This document shows, piece after piece, positions 15,910-25,320 of a stretch of 64,000 nt of DNA. The translations under genes were made by a program, and so were the position numbers. Position 1 is the first letter of the stretch; each line of letters starts with the position of its first letter. Location of the stretch: contig NZ_JBBAXC010000006.1 of assembly GCF_037120725.1 (NCBI RefSeq), positions 124,001 to 188,000 of the forward strand, written 5' to 3'. The notes beneath the pieces are model-generated. The model did not search any database, was not told where the DNA came from, and saw only the letters and a list, made by a program, of their open reading frames with translations. The DNA comes from Bacillus spongiae. Lineage in GTDB: Bacteria; Bacillota; Bacilli; Bacillales; Bacillaceae_K.

Positions 15910-18186
15910 ATGTTTCAAAAGAAATCCTTGAAAGATGTGATGAGGGTACTTCAAGAAGAAGCCCCCTTTAAAGATCATATAGTGCATTGGGAGACGATCG
16001 AAGCTCAAGCTGCTAAAATGGTCGATCTACCAGAAAATTTACATCCTGTTATTAAAGAAGCCCTTTCAAAAAGAAAAGTTTACCAGCTATACACCCACCA
16101 ATTGAGTGCGTATAAATGTGCCATGAGCGGGAATAGTTTTACAGCTGTGACTCCTACTGCCTCTGGAAAAACATTATGTTATAATTTACCAGTTTTACAA
16201 ACCGCTCTAACAGATAAAAAGTCGAGAGCCCTCTATTTATTTCCTACAAAAGCTTTGGCACAAGACCAGAAAAGTGAGCTAAATGAATTCATTCAGCTTG
16301 TCGATATGCCAATTAATAGTTATACATATGATGGGGATACGCCAGCAAATATTCGTCAAAAAGTAAGAAAAGCAGGGCATATCGTTATGACCAATCCGGA
16401 TATGCTTCATTCAGCGATACTTCCTCACCATACTAAGTGGATATCGCTGTTTGAAAATTTAAAGTACGTAGTCATCGATGAACTCCATACGTATAGAGGA
16501 GTATTTGGTAGCCATGTAGCAAACGTCATTCGAAGGTTAAAAAGGATATGTCGATATTATGGGAGTGAACCAGTTTTTATCTGTACTTCAGCAACAATCG
16601 CAAATCCTAAGGAACTAGCGGAAGAGCTGACAGATTCATCAATGACTTTAATTGATAATAATGGTGCTCCAAACGGAAAGAAGCATTTTGTGTTTTATAA
16701 TCCACCAATTGTGAATAAGCCACTAAATATCCGCAGAAGTGCAACTCTAGAAGTGAGAAAAATTGCTGGAGAACTATTGAAGAATAAAATTCAAACGATA
16801 GTATTTGCTAGAAGTAGAGTAAGAGTAGAAATTATTTTAACGTATTTGCAAGAACTCGTAAAAAAAGAGTTGGGTTCAACCGCAATCAGTGGGTACAGAG
16901 GAGGGTATCTACCTACTCAGCGAAGGGAAATTGAGAGAGGATTAAGAAAAGGTGATATTTATGGTGTTGTTAGTACAAATGCATTAGAACTAGGTGTTGA
17001 TATTGGGCAATTACAAGTTTGTATAATGACTGGATACCCTGGAACAATTGCAAGTGCCTGGCAACAAGCAGGTCGTGCAGGCAGGCGCCACGGGGAATCA
17101 CTAGTCATCATGGTTGCGAGTTCTAACCCATTGGATCAATATATTATTGAGCATCCAGACTACTTCTTTCGCCATTCACCTGAGAATGCTAGAATTAATC
17201 CCGATAATTTAGTCATATTAATCGATCATATTAAGTGCGCGGCCTATGAGCTACCTTTCCAGCGAAATGATTTATTTGGAAAAGTAGAGGTTGAAGAGAT
17301 TTTAGAATTTCTTCAGGAAGAAAGAGTTTTACATGAGAATGGGAACCGTTTTTATTGGATGGATGATGCTTTTCCTGCTCATAATATTAGTTTACGCTCA
17401 GCTTCTCAAGAGAACATTATTATTGTTGATATTACACAAGTGTCATCTGTACAGGTAATCGGTGAAATGGATCGATTTAGCGCCATGACCCTTTTACATG
17501 AAGAAGCTATTTATTTACATCAAGGCATCCAGTTTCAAGTAGAAAAATTAGATTGGGATGAAAAGAAAGCGTATGTAAGGGAGGTTGATGTCGATTACTT
17601 TACGGATGCAAACTTAGCCGTTTCTTTAGATGTTTTAGAGGTGGATCTTGAGCAGAAATATCAGAATGTAGCGTTAGGGTACGGAGATGTATCAGTCAGG
17701 GCATTACCAACGATATTTAAAAAAATCAAATTTAACACTCACGAAAATATAGGATCTGGTCCCATTTATTTGCCTGAGGAAGAACTTCATACATCCTCAA
17801 CATGGTTTTCTTATTCAGATTCAATAAATTCATTTTCAGAAAAGCAGTTAGAAGAGGGGTTAATAGCCATTAGTCATGCCCTTCATGCGATTGTCCCACT
17901 TTTTGTTATGTGCGACCCAAAGGATATTTCTATTGTGCCACAAGTGAAAGCCTCCCATAATGAAAAACCGACCGTCTTTATTTATGATCGATATCCTGGC
18001 GGAGTAGGGTTGAGCAAAAAAGTATTTGAGAATATACGTTCTATTATTCTGCAAACAAAAAATACGATTTCTACTTGTTCCTGTCAAAATGGATGTCCTA
18101 CATGCATTGGAACGGAGACAACTATAAATACAGCAAAAAATTCAGCTGTGGAATTACTTTCAATGGTATTAGCAGATTTTGAGTAA
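15910..18186 (+). CDS. mrfA: DEAD/DEAH-box repair helicase MrfA (YprA)
   Basis: 758 residues from ATG 15910, preceded by GGTGAGGTG. It is a superfamily 2 helicase known in B. subtilis to act in repair of mitomycin-type damage together with MrfB. Walker A is TPTASGKTLC, motif II is DELHTY, motif III is CTSATIANP, and motif VI is QQAGRAGRRHGES. The C-terminal DUF1998 domain ends with four cysteines in CSCQNGCPTCIGTE, a metal site. The sequence matches YprA throughout, with no damage. It lies 12 bases before mrfB. Confidence 0.96.
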   Translation: MFQKKSLKDVMRVLQEEAPFKDHIVHWETIEAQAAKMVDLPENLHPVIKEALSKRKVYQLYTHQLSAYKCAMSGNSFTAVTPTASGKTLCYNLPVLQTALTDKKSRALYLFPTKALAQDQKSELNEFIQLVDMPINSYTYDGDTPANIRQKVRKAGHIVMTNPDMLHSAILPHHTKWISLFENLKYVVIDELHTYRGVFGSHVANVIRRLKRICRYYGSEPVFICTSATIANPKELAEELTDSSMTLIDNNGAPNGKKHFVFYNPPIVNKPLNIRRSATLEVRKIAGELLKNKIQTIVFARSRVRVEIILTYLQELVKKELGSTAISGYRGGYLPTQRREIERGLRKGDIYGVVSTNALELGVDIGQLQVCIMTGYPGTIASAWQQAGRAGRRHGESLVIMVASSNPLDQYIIEHPDYFFRHSPENARINPDNLVILIDHIKCAAYELPFQRNDLFGKVEVEEILEFLQEERVLHENGNRFYWMDDAFPAHNISLRSASQENIIIVDITQVSSVQVIGEMDRFSAMTLLHEEAIYLHQGIQFQVEKLDWDEKKAYVREVDVDYFTDANLAVSLDVLEVDLEQKYQNVALGYGDVSVRALPTIFKKIKFNTHENIGSGPIYLPEEELHTSSTWFSYSDSINSFSEKQLEEGLIAISHALHAIVPLFVMCDPKDISIVPQVKASHNEKPTVFIYDRYPGGVGLSKKVFENIRSIILQTKNTISTCSCQNGCPTCIGTETTINTAKNSAVELLSMVLADFE

Positions 18187-18198
18187 GGAGCACGTATC

Positions 18199-19440
18199 GT
18201 GAGTCTAAAAAATAAATTAAATAGAATGAAACCCCACATTCAGAAGAAGGACGGGGGAAAATATAAGGAGAAAGTAATAGGGGAGACAAAAGAAAGATTA
18301 GCCATTCCTTATTGGGATGATTGGAAAAAGGAAAATGCACAATTATACAAAATAGATCAACAATTTTGCATTGTAAAAGAAAGTACTTACCCAATATCAT
18401 ATCGCCATGGCCGACATGCATTTCAAGAATTAAAGGAAGTCATAGAAGCGTGGCAGAGCTTTAATGGTCATCACCCCTTAAGTGCAAGAGGCCTTGACTC
18501 CGATGACCTTTTCTTTTTTGACACCGAAACAACGGGGCTCGGGGGTGGAGTAGGCAATGTTATCTTTTTGTTAGGCTATGCTCAAGTACAAGGAGATAAC
18601 ATTATCGTTCGTCAACATGTCTTGCCTTCACCAGGAAATGAAATAGCACTGTATCATAGTTTTTTAGAAAATATTGATTACACTACGCTTGTCACTTATA
18701 ACGGTAAAGCCTTCGATTGGCCACAAGTAAAAACACGGCATACATTAGTGAGAGACCATGTGCCTAAGTTACCATCTTTTGGACATTTTGATCTTTACCA
18801 TGCATCACGTAGGATGTGGAAGCATAAAATCGAGTCAGTTAAGTTGCAAAATGTTGAAAGAGAAGTATTAGATTTTTATCGCAAAGAGGATGTACCTGGT
18901 TACCTTGCTCCGATGATTTATTATGATTTTGTAGAACATAAGAATCCTCAAGGGATGATCAAAGTATTAAAGCATAATGAAGAAGATATCTTGTCATTAA
19001 TTAGTTTATATATAACTCTCTCGAAACAAATTCTTCAATTAGATCATGGTCAAACTGACTATGAAAAACTACAAGTTGGGGAATGGTTTCATTATTTAGG
19101 TGAAAAAAATGAAGCGTTTAGCACATTTCAAGAGTTAAAAGGGAAGAAAAGTGAAATTTCATTGCCGGCTATTCACCGATTAGCGTATCACTTAAAAAGG
19201 TCAGGAGAATACGACAAAGCGAAAGCTTATTGGGAAAAAGTTAGCAAAGAGGGTTCAGGGAAATTACATTATGAAGCATTGTTAGAATTAGCTAAACTTT
19301 ATGAACATCAATATAAGGATCTTCATGCAGCTATTCGATGCTGTCGGGAAATGCAACACTCCCCACTTAGAAAGGAAGAACAATTGGAAAAACGTTTAGC
19401 TAGATTGAAACGTAAATACGAGAAAAAATTTCCTGGGTAA
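18199..19440 (+). CDS. mrfB: DEDD-type exonuclease MrfB (YprB) with TPR-like C-terminus
   Basis: 413 residues from GTG 18199 with AAGGAGC upstream. The ribonuclease H-like exonuclease domain (about residues 100-275) has FFDTETTGLGGGVGN with the first D-x-E, then YNGKAFDWPQVKTRH, and later NEEDILSL. The C-terminal part (about 280-410) is helical and TPR-like (RSGEYDKAKAYWEKV). The family partner is MrfA, encoded immediately upstream and likely cotranscribed. It is predicted to degrade DNA at damage sites. Confidence 0.94.
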   Translation: MSLKNKLNRMKPHIQKKDGGKYKEKVIGETKERLAIPYWDDWKKENAQLYKIDQQFCIVKESTYPISYRHGRHAFQELKEVIEAWQSFNGHHPLSARGLDSDDLFFFDTETTGLGGGVGNVIFLLGYAQVQGDNIIVRQHVLPSPGNEIALYHSFLENIDYTTLVTYNGKAFDWPQVKTRHTLVRDHVPKLPSFGHFDLYHASRRMWKHKIESVKLQNVEREVLDFYRKEDVPGYLAPMIYYDFVEHKNPQGMIKVLKHNEEDILSLISLYITLSKQILQLDHGQTDYEKLQVGEWFHYLGEKNEAFSTFQELKGKKSEISLPAIHRLAYHLKRSGEYDKAKAYWEKVSKEGSGKLHYEALLELAKLYEHQYKDLHAAIRCCREMQHSPLRKEEQLEKRLARLKRKYEKKFPG

Positions 19441-19597
19441 GAGCAATTTTCGACGATTTTAGTTTAATTTTTTCAAAAAATGCAGAAAGTATGAAGAATG
19501 ATGGAAATCATAGAAATACTTCGACATTTATATTGAGGTTAGGCGGAGAACGAGTTACAATAATAATTGAATTTTCATTGTAAAGGTTGAGGAAAAG

Positions 19598-19699
19598 ATG
19601 AAAGCATATCGAACCATTTTTGTTTTGTATTTTGTCGTCGTTTGTGTTATTGCTTATGTGTTAAACTCGATGAAAGATAGTTTTCCGTCTGTTTTATAA
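19598..19699 (+). CDS. 33-residue single-span membrane peptide
   Basis: ATG 19598 follows AAAGGTTGAGGAAAAG, a good ribosome-binding context. The peptide has a basic start (MKAYR), one membrane span of about 17 residues (TIFVLYFVVVCVIAYVL) and a short outside tail (NSMKDSFPSVL). It lies in the gap between mrfB and cotD. The coding potential is judged from the start context and the composition. No family is recognised, and a role in sporulation is only a guess from the cotD neighbour. Confidence 0.55.
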   Translation: MKAYRTIFVLYFVVVCVIAYVLNSMKDSFPSVL

Positions 19700-19784
19700 A
19701 AATAGGTCATTGTACTAGTACATGTTCTCCATTTTTTTCATAGGTTGTTAATGTAAAGTGAAAAAAATGAAAGGAGACGGTACT

Positions 19785-20060
19785 ATGTTTGGAAGACGAA
19801 GACCTGTGCAAGTATTACCTGCAGTGGTACACCCTACAAAATATAATGTAATTAATACCCACTGCACTTATGAAGTTCCACACATTCATCCGACCCATAC
19901 TACTATTTGCAACCATGAATTATTTCAACATAAACACTATTGTCCTCACACTCAATCTGTTGCAAATGAAGTATCTAATCAACACTTTAATTGCTGCGGA
20001 CCAGGTGGGCCAGGTGGACCAGGTGGACCAGCACCGATGCCTCCTAACGGAATGGGATAA
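19785..20060 (+). CDS. cotD: CotD-like spore coat protein
   Basis: 91 residues from ATG 19785, with AAGGAGA eight bases upstream. His- and Cys-rich composition (PHIHPTHTTICNHELFQHKHYCPHTQS) and the start RRRPVQVLPAVVHPTKY match the CotD inner coat family. The C-terminus has a short Gly-Pro-Gly repeat after CCG. In B. subtilis cotD lies next to yprAB and ypsA, as here. Mother-cell expression by sigma-K is expected from the family; I did not locate the promoter with confidence. Confidence 0.88.
   Translation: MFGRRRPVQVLPAVVHPTKYNVINTHCTYEVPHIHPTHTTICNHELFQHKHYCPHTQSVANEVSNQHFNCCGPGGPGGPGGPAPMPPNGMG
20004..20030 (+). repeat. 9-bp tandem repeat encoding Gly-Gly-Pro in cotD
   Basis: Three tandem copies of GGTGG(G/A)CCA encode GGP-GGP-GGP near the C-terminus of CotD. 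Such units can vary in number by replication slippage. Confidence 0.8.
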
Positions 20061-20073
20061 AAATTATATGGTG

Positions 20074-20105
20074 AAAGGGCAATTCGTTGCCCTTTTCTTT
20101 TTATT
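20074..20105 (+). terminator. Rho-independent terminator after cotD
   Basis: GAAAGGGCAA-TTCG-TTGCCCTTTTC forms a stem with a stable TTCG tetraloop and is followed by a T-rich tract (TTTTTATTTT). Confidence 0.88.
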
Positions 20106-20130
20106 TTGGGGTAATTAACTAAAAGGAGCA

Positions 20131-20691
20131 ATGAATTTGACAAAGGTTGTCACCATAACGGGTTATAAAACGTATGAATTAGGAATATTTAATTCGAATG
20201 ATCCAGCGATAGGGTACATAAAGCTAGCGATAAAGAAAGAGTTGTTAGCTCTAGTAGATGAGGGGTTAGAATGGGTATTAATTTCAGGTCAGTTAGGTGT
20301 TGAGCTCTGGGCAGGGGAAGTGGTTTTGGAGCTTCAAGAAGAACACCCACACTTACAGCTTGCTGTTTTAACGCCTTTTTTCCATCAAGAGGAAAGATGG
20401 AAAGATCACGAAAAAGAGCGGTATGAATGGGTTACCATTCATGCAGATTTTTTTGAATCCATTTCAAAAAAAGCGTACGAAAGCCCTCAACAATTTCGAC
20501 AAAAGGACATTCTCTTTCTTCAAAAAAGCGATGCAACAATTATAGTATATGACGAGGAAAAAGAAGGGTCTCCCAAATATTTTTTGAACTTGGCAAAAGT
20601 TTATAAAGAAAAAAATCCATATGAAATTAGGCAGATTAGCTTTTACGATTTACAAATGGTTGTTGAAGAAGAGCAGTTCAAACATGAGTAG
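20131..20691 (+). CDS. ypsA: YpsA (DUF1273, SLOG superfamily)
   Basis: 186 residues from ATG 20131 with AAAGGAG upstream. The TGYKTYELGIF start, the LISGQLGVELWAGEVVLEL nucleotide-binding loop and the RNDATI-like KSDATIIVYDEEKEGSPKYF match YpsA. It belongs to the SLOG Rossmann-like superfamily, which binds nucleotide ligands. In Firmicutes YpsA influences cell division, which fits the next gene being gpsB. The biochemical activity is not established. Confidence 0.93.
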   Translation: MNLTKVVTITGYKTYELGIFNSNDPAIGYIKLAIKKELLALVDEGLEWVLISGQLGVELWAGEVVLELQEEHPHLQLAVLTPFFHQEERWKDHEKERYEWVTIHADFFESISKKAYESPQQFRQKDILFLQKSDATIIVYDEEKEGSPKYFLNLAKVYKEKNPYEIRQISFYDLQMVVEEEQFKHE

Positions 20692-20850
20692 TGTTTCCCG
20701 AAGAAATGGCTTGATCTACGTCACACAAAGGATTTTTTTCATTTTCTTTGATATAAGTATACACTTCAAATTCATCATGTGGTCGCGCTCTTCTAGTCGT
20801 ATATGTGCACAAATAAGTGTACTCCTTATGTTGGGTTATTCATAATACAA

Positions 20851-20879
20851 TTGACAAATGAAGCTACATTTGAAAGAAT
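20851..20879 (+). promoter_or_regulatory. Putative sigma-A promoter for gpsB
   Basis: A perfect TTGACA at 20851-20856, a 17-base spacer and AAGAAT at 20874-20879 (4 of 6 matches). It lies about 37 bases before the gpsB start. Confidence 0.55.
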
Positions 20880-20915
20880 AAAGAATCATGAAGGTACATG
20901 TTGAGGTGATACAAA

Positions 20916-21224
20916 ATGTTAGCAGATCGAATAAAATTAACTAACAAAGATATACTCGAAAAGGATTTTAAATCTGGAATGAGAGGATATAAACAGGAAG
21001 ATGTTGATAAATTTTTAGATGTGATTATCAAAGATTATGAATCCTTTCATCAGATAATTGAAGAGCTACAACAAGAAAATTTACGTTTAAAAAAACAACA
21101 ATCAGAAATTAATAACCGAAGATCAGCTCAACCTACACAACAAACAGGAACGACAAATTTTGATATTTTACAACGCTTGTCAAATTTAGAAAAGCATGTG
21201 TTTGGTAGTAAGCTATACGAATAA
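20916..21224 (+). CDS. gpsB: Cell division protein GpsB
   Basis: 102 residues from ATG 20916 with GAGGTGA upstream. The N-terminal DivIVA-like domain ([35 protein letters not shown]) leads into a coiled coil (about residues 35-70), a variable linker and the C-terminal [17 protein letters not shown] trimerisation segment. GpsB is a membrane-associated adaptor that shuttles PBP1 between division and elongation sites. Its client ponA is encoded earlier in this window. Confidence 0.97.
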   Translation: MLADRIKLTNKDILEKDFKSGMRGYKQEDVDKFLDVIIKDYESFHQIIEELQQENLRLKKQQSEINNRRSAQPTQQTGTTNFDILQRLSNLEKHVFGSKLYE

Positions 21225-21244
21225 TAGCACCCATTTTTTTCAAG

Positions 21245-21273
21245 TTGATTTATGTTAAATTTTCACGTATAAT
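21245..21273 (+). promoter_or_regulatory. Sigma-A promoter for rnpB
   Basis: TTGATT at 21245-21250, exactly 17 bases, then a perfect TATAAT at 21268-21273. The predicted start is near 21281, just before the RNase P RNA. Confidence 0.8.
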
Positions 21274-21287
21274 CAATTCTTGCATAA

Positions 21288-21697
21288 TGAAAACATAACG
21301 TTCGGGTAATCGCTGCAACGTTAGTTGTAGAGGAAAGTCCATGCTCACACGATGCTGAGATGCGCGTAGTGTTCGTGCCTAGCCAATTCATAAGCTAGGG
21401 CAACTTGGAGTAATCTAGGTTGACGGCAGGGAAAACACCTAAGTTCCTTGGAATATGGTGTGAATACCTTGAAAGTGCCACAGTGACGAAGTCTCTATAG
21501 AAATGTAGAGAGTGGAACGAGGTAAACCCCACGAGTGAGAAACCCAAATAATGGTAGGGGCATCTTCCTGAAGGAAATGAACAGAAGGAAGGACAAGATG
21601 AAATACTCTTGTAGATAGATGATTGCCACCTGAGTACGAGACGCCAGTCGTTAGGAGTACGAAGGAACAAAACATGGCTTACAGAACGTTATGTCTG
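21288..21697 (+). ncRNA. rnpB: RNase P RNA, class B
   Basis: The catalytic RNA that removes 5' leaders from pre-tRNAs. The universal core is present: GAGGAAAGTCCATGCTCACAC near the 5' end, AGTGCCACAGTGACGAAGTC and GGTAAACCCCACGAG in the middle, and GGAACAAAACATGGCTTACAG at the 3' end. Helix P1 is seen as ACATAACGTT (21293-21302) pairing with AACGTTATGT (21685-21694). The architecture is the Bacillus type B form. It lies between gpsB and the ypsC-type methyltransferase, as in B. subtilis. The exact 5' end is uncertain by several bases. Confidence 0.96.
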
Positions 21698-21712
21698 GTT
21701 ACATGAAAAAGC

Positions 21713-21746
21713 AAGCTCTCCTTTCCAAGATAGGAGAGCTTTATTT
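21713..21746 (+). terminator. Rho-independent terminator of rnpB
   Basis: AAGCTCTCCT at 21713-21722 pairs perfectly with AGGAGAGCTT at 21732-21741, followed by TATTT. Confidence 0.85.
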
Positions 21747-21933
21747 ACATTAAAATACATTTCCATATTTTGAATAGAGCAAGTGAATAAGGGTTCGGGA
21801 TGACAAGAAAAGTGATTTTCACGTAGCTGTAAAGTCCATTCCCTTATATATCAATGCTTCCTTTCTTGCACTTCCTATACTTCTTATGGGAAAATGAGAA
21901 AGACAATTGAACTTATATAGTAAGGGTGGAATT

Positions 21934-23073
21934 ATGTCAAAATATACGATAATTGCAACGGCAGCAATGGGACTTGAGTCTCTTGTTGCGAATGAAGTGA
22001 AAAACCTCGGTTATGACTGTAAAGTTGAGAACGGAAAGGTAATATACGAAGGGGATGAGCGTGCCATCGCCCGATCGAATATGTGGCTTAGAACAGCAGA
22101 TCGAGTCAAAATTCTAGTCGGAGAATTTAAGGCATATAGTTTTGATGAACTTTTTGAAAAAACAAAATCATTACCATGGGAAAGATATCTGTCTGTAGAT
22201 GCTGAATTTCCTGTTCAAGGAAAATCGGTTAAATCGAAATTGTATAGTGTTCCAGATTGCCAAGCGATCGTTAAAAAAGCCATTGTAGAGAAAATAAAAA
22301 AGGCTTATAAACAAACAAGCTGGTTAACTGAAGATGGTCCGTTAGTTAAGATTGAAATTGCTATCCATAAAGACAAAGCATCCCTTTTAATTGATACAAG
22401 TGGGGCAGGCTTACATAAAAGAGGCTATCGTGCTTCCCAAGGTGAGGCTCCCTTAAAAGAGACATTGGCAGCTGCTCTTGTACAACTTAGTCGTTGGACA
22501 CCTAATCGTCCATTTGTTGACCCCTTCTGTGGATCTGGGACGATTCCGATTGAAGCCGCACTGATCGGTCAAAATATTGCCCCTGGCTTTAATCGTGAAT
22601 TCCTTTCAGAAGATTGGAGCTGGATGAGGAAAGAGGTATGGGACGAGGTACGAACAGAAGTGGAAGATTTGGCTAATTATGATCGAGAGTTAGATATTGT
22701 TGGATCAGACTTAGATCATCGAATGATTGAGATTTCGAAGCAAAATGCTTTTGAGGCTGGCTTAGGCGATGTCATTTCCTTTAAACAAATGCAAGTGAAA
22801 GATATTTCTACTAAAAAGGAATATGGAATTATTATTGGGAATCCACCGTATGGTGAACGCTTAGGAGATCGAAAGGAAGTTGAAAATATGTATAGGGACA
22901 TGGGAGAAGCCTTTAATAGGTTGAGCACCTGGTCCGTCTATATTATGACTTCTTACGAAGATTTCGAAAAACAGTATGGTAAAGTCGCAACGAAAAAAAG
23001 AAAGCTGTTTAATGGGTTTATCAAAACGGACTTCTATCAATATTGGGGACCAAAACCACCAAAAATCAATTAA
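21934..23073 (+). CDS. ypsC: THUMP-domain 23S rRNA guanine N2-methyltransferase (YpsC/RlmL-type)
   Basis: 379 residues from ATG 21934, with AAGGGTGG upstream. An N-terminal ferredoxin-like and THUMP module (about residues 1-155) precedes a Rossmann methyltransferase domain. VDPFCGSGTIPIEAAL is the S-adenosylmethionine-binding loop, VGSDLDHRMI follows, and NPPYGER is the catalytic motif for N-methylation of an amino group. This corresponds to the N-terminal half of Escherichia coli RlmL and to Bacillus YpsC, expected to modify 23S rRNA. A terminator hairpin follows. Confidence 0.93.
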   Translation: MSKYTIIATAAMGLESLVANEVKNLGYDCKVENGKVIYEGDERAIARSNMWLRTADRVKILVGEFKAYSFDELFEKTKSLPWERYLSVDAEFPVQGKSVKSKLYSVPDCQAIVKKAIVEKIKKAYKQTSWLTEDGPLVKIEIAIHKDKASLLIDTSGAGLHKRGYRASQGEAPLKETLAAALVQLSRWTPNRPFVDPFCGSGTIPIEAALIGQNIAPGFNREFLSEDWSWMRKEVWDEVRTEVEDLANYDRELDIVGSDLDHRMIEISKQNAFEAGLGDVISFKQMQVKDISTKKEYGIIIGNPPYGERLGDRKEVENMYRDMGEAFNRLSTWSVYIMTSYEDFEKQYGKVATKKRKLFNGFIKTDFYQYWGPKPPKIN

Positions 23074-23089
23074 CATGATAAAAAGGTAA

Positions 23090-23115
23090 ACGCAAGCGAT
23101 ATTCGCTTGCGTTTT
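23090..23115 (+). terminator. Terminator after the rRNA methyltransferase gene
   Basis: CGCAAGCGA-TAT-TCGCTTGCG at 23091-23111, a perfect stem preceded by A residues and followed by TTTTA. Confidence 0.75.
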
Positions 23116-23139
23116 AGATTGAATGAGAGGACGAATTTT

Positions 23140-25068
23140 ATGACAAAAAGCTTGCCTTTTTCTTTAACAAAAGAGCAATCATTTTATGAAGCATTAGGAG
23201 ACTGGATCGGAGATGTGTTTTATGATTTGCTACCAGAGCAAGGATTTGAAATACGTGATGAACAAATTTTTATGGCTTTTCAGCTCGAGAAGGCTTTCCA
23301 ACAAAAAGAAGTAATTTTTGCGGAAGCGGGAGTTGGAACGGGGAAAACACTAGCCTATTTATTATACAGCATTTGCTATGCTCGTTATACAGGGAAACCG
23401 GGTATTATAGCATGTGCAGATGAAACACTTATTGAACAGTTAGTGAAAAAAGAAGGGGATATTAAAAAGCTTGAGAGAGCACTAGGCTTGTCTTTTGATG
23501 TTCGCTTGGCAAAATCTCCGGACCAGTATTTATGCACCAAAAAGCTGCAATCAAACAACACAAAATATCCAGAGTTTAAGGAGATAAAAAAAGAGCTTCC
23601 GGAATTTGTTATGGAACCTAAGTCGATGACGAAATATTTTCCTTATGGTGATCGTAAAGATTATCAACATTTAGATGATGACAAATGGTCTTTAATTAAT
23701 TGGGATTCAACTCAAGATTGTTTGTCATGTGATATCCGCCATCGCTGTGGCTTAAATCTTCAACGAGAATATTATCGAAGTGCTCAAGATTTAATAATAT
23801 GTTCGCATGACTTCTATATGGAGCATATATGGACAAAGGAATCTCGGAAAAGAAAAGGCCAATTACCGTTACTTCCAGAATCTAGTTCTGTCGTTTTTGA
23901 TGAAGGTCATTTGTTAGAGTATGCTTCACAAAAAGCACTAACCTACAAAATGACAGATAATACGATAGAAGAGGTACTCGATAATTTATCAAGTAATGAT
24001 ATCCGTGAAACTACCCATCATATTATTGATGAAGTACTGATATTGAATGAAAAATTATTTTCATCCCTGCGAGAGAGCAGTACATCACAAACAGATGAAG
24101 AGAGACGTCACGTTGAAAAAAATGAGCAAATTCTTTCCTTCGCCCGTCAACTTAAAGGACAAATTGAACAATTGGCAGATGAGCTTGTTTTTGAAGGTGA
24201 ATTATTTGTAATTCCAGAATATAGTCTTCGTGTTGTAGAAGAATATTTGGAGCAAATGCTTTACTCCCTTTCGCTATTCGTTTCAGAAGAGGGTGGAATC
24301 ACTTGGATAGAAGAGAATGAACGACAAACTACACTTGTGATGATGCCAAGATTAGTTCAAGAAGTATTGAGAGATGAAGTATTTTCGCAAAAGAAACCGT
24401 ATGTCTTTTCTTCGGCTACTTTATCCAATAACAAAGATTTTCACTATATTGCTCAAAGCTTAGGTATTGATCACTATTTGTCCTTTTCTGTTGCCTCTCC
24501 GTTTGATTATAGTGATAAAATGAACGTACAATTAAATATTCTTGGGCATCATAAGGATGAATCCTATCCATTTTTATTCAATCAAATGATAAAGTCAAAT
24601 GGAAAAGCACTAATATTGTTTGCTAATAAACATGCTTTGAAAAAATTTAAAGAGTATGTAGAAACTCAGCCAAGCGTACCATTTCCAATTTATTATGAGA
24701 GTGAAGAAGAAATCTCTACCTTAGTTTCACATTTTCAAAATGATAAGAATAGTGTCCTTTGTGCCTATCATTTATGGGAAGGGCTTGATGTTCCAGGTGA
24801 ATCACTTAGCACAGTGTTAATCCACTCCCTTCCATTTCCACCGTTTGATCCAGTTTTTGATGCGAAACGCCAAGGAGCAACGGATGCATTAAAGGAAGTT
24901 GACTTACCATATATGTTATTACGTTTACGTCAAGGTGTTGGACGCTTAATACGTAGCTCCAATGATAGAGGGGACATTCACGTATTATTAACGAATGAGG
25001 ATAGCGAATGGCTATCAATGATCTCATCTATTTTACCAGTTACACCAATTGTGAATGAAGTTAGGTAA
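23140..25068 (+). CDS. ypvA: DinG/XPD-like iron-sulfur helicase (YpvA)
   Basis: 642 residues from ATG 23140 with GAGAGGA upstream. Walker A is AEAGVGTGKTLAYLL. The iron-sulfur cluster cysteines are the C of YLCTKKL and CLSCDIRHRCGL, and motif II is VVFDEGHLLE. The C-terminal helicase half has SSATLSN, HLWEGLDVPGESL and LRQGVGRLIRSSNDRGD. It lacks an exonuclease domain, unlike Bacillus DinG. It is the second XPD-type helicase in this window, and its position after the rRNA methyltransferase matches B. subtilis ypvA. Predicted role: unwinding of unusual DNA structures. Confidence 0.9.
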   Translation: MTKSLPFSLTKEQSFYEALGDWIGDVFYDLLPEQGFEIRDEQIFMAFQLEKAFQQKEVIFAEAGVGTGKTLAYLLYSICYARYTGKPGIIACADETLIEQLVKKEGDIKKLERALGLSFDVRLAKSPDQYLCTKKLQSNNTKYPEFKEIKKELPEFVMEPKSMTKYFPYGDRKDYQHLDDDKWSLINWDSTQDCLSCDIRHRCGLNLQREYYRSAQDLIICSHDFYMEHIWTKESRKRKGQLPLLPESSSVVFDEGHLLEYASQKALTYKMTDNTIEEVLDNLSSNDIRETTHHIIDEVLILNEKLFSSLRESSTSQTDEERRHVEKNEQILSFARQLKGQIEQLADELVFEGELFVIPEYSLRVVEEYLEQMLYSLSLFVSEEGGITWIEENERQTTLVMMPRLVQEVLRDEVFSQKKPYVFSSATLSNNKDFHYIAQSLGIDHYLSFSVASPFDYSDKMNVQLNILGHHKDESYPFLFNQMIKSNGKALILFANKHALKKFKEYVETQPSVPFPIYYESEEEISTLVSHFQNDKNSVLCAYHLWEGLDVPGESLSTVLIHSLPFPPFDPVFDAKRQGATDALKEVDLPYMLLRLRQGVGRLIRSSNDRGDIHVLLTNEDSEWLSMISSILPVTPIVNEVR

Positions 25069-25101
25069 TCATTGTTTATTTTTACTATGTTCATGCACTA
25101 G

Positions 25102-25130
25102 AGGAACTTTCGATTCAGGAAGTTTCTTTA
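25102..25130 (+). terminator. Possible terminator after ypvA
   Basis: GGAACTT at 25103-25109 pairs with AAGTTTC at 25120-25126 with one wobble, followed by TTTA. The stem is short and the T-run weak. Confidence 0.4.
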
Positions 25131-25320
25131 GTAGCTAATTTCGAACAATTTTATAGGTGGAAAAAAAGAAAATTGATTCTCACTTTCTTTTAGAAACGAA
25201 TTAAAACCATTAATTCTCTATTAAACTTGTATTAAAAATAAAGTGCAGCATTGGCAAACTGTATCACATTGCTCTGAATATGATAAAATGAGGGAGTAAA
25301 GGAATGAGGAGGGATTTGAA

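Noticed and set aside
20621..20845. Frame overlapping the end of ypsA
   Set aside because: It overlaps ypsA in another frame, lacks a ribosome-binding site and has no recognisable features.
21395..21675. Minus-strand frames inside rnpB
   Set aside because: The region is clearly the RNase P RNA; the frames are chance openings.
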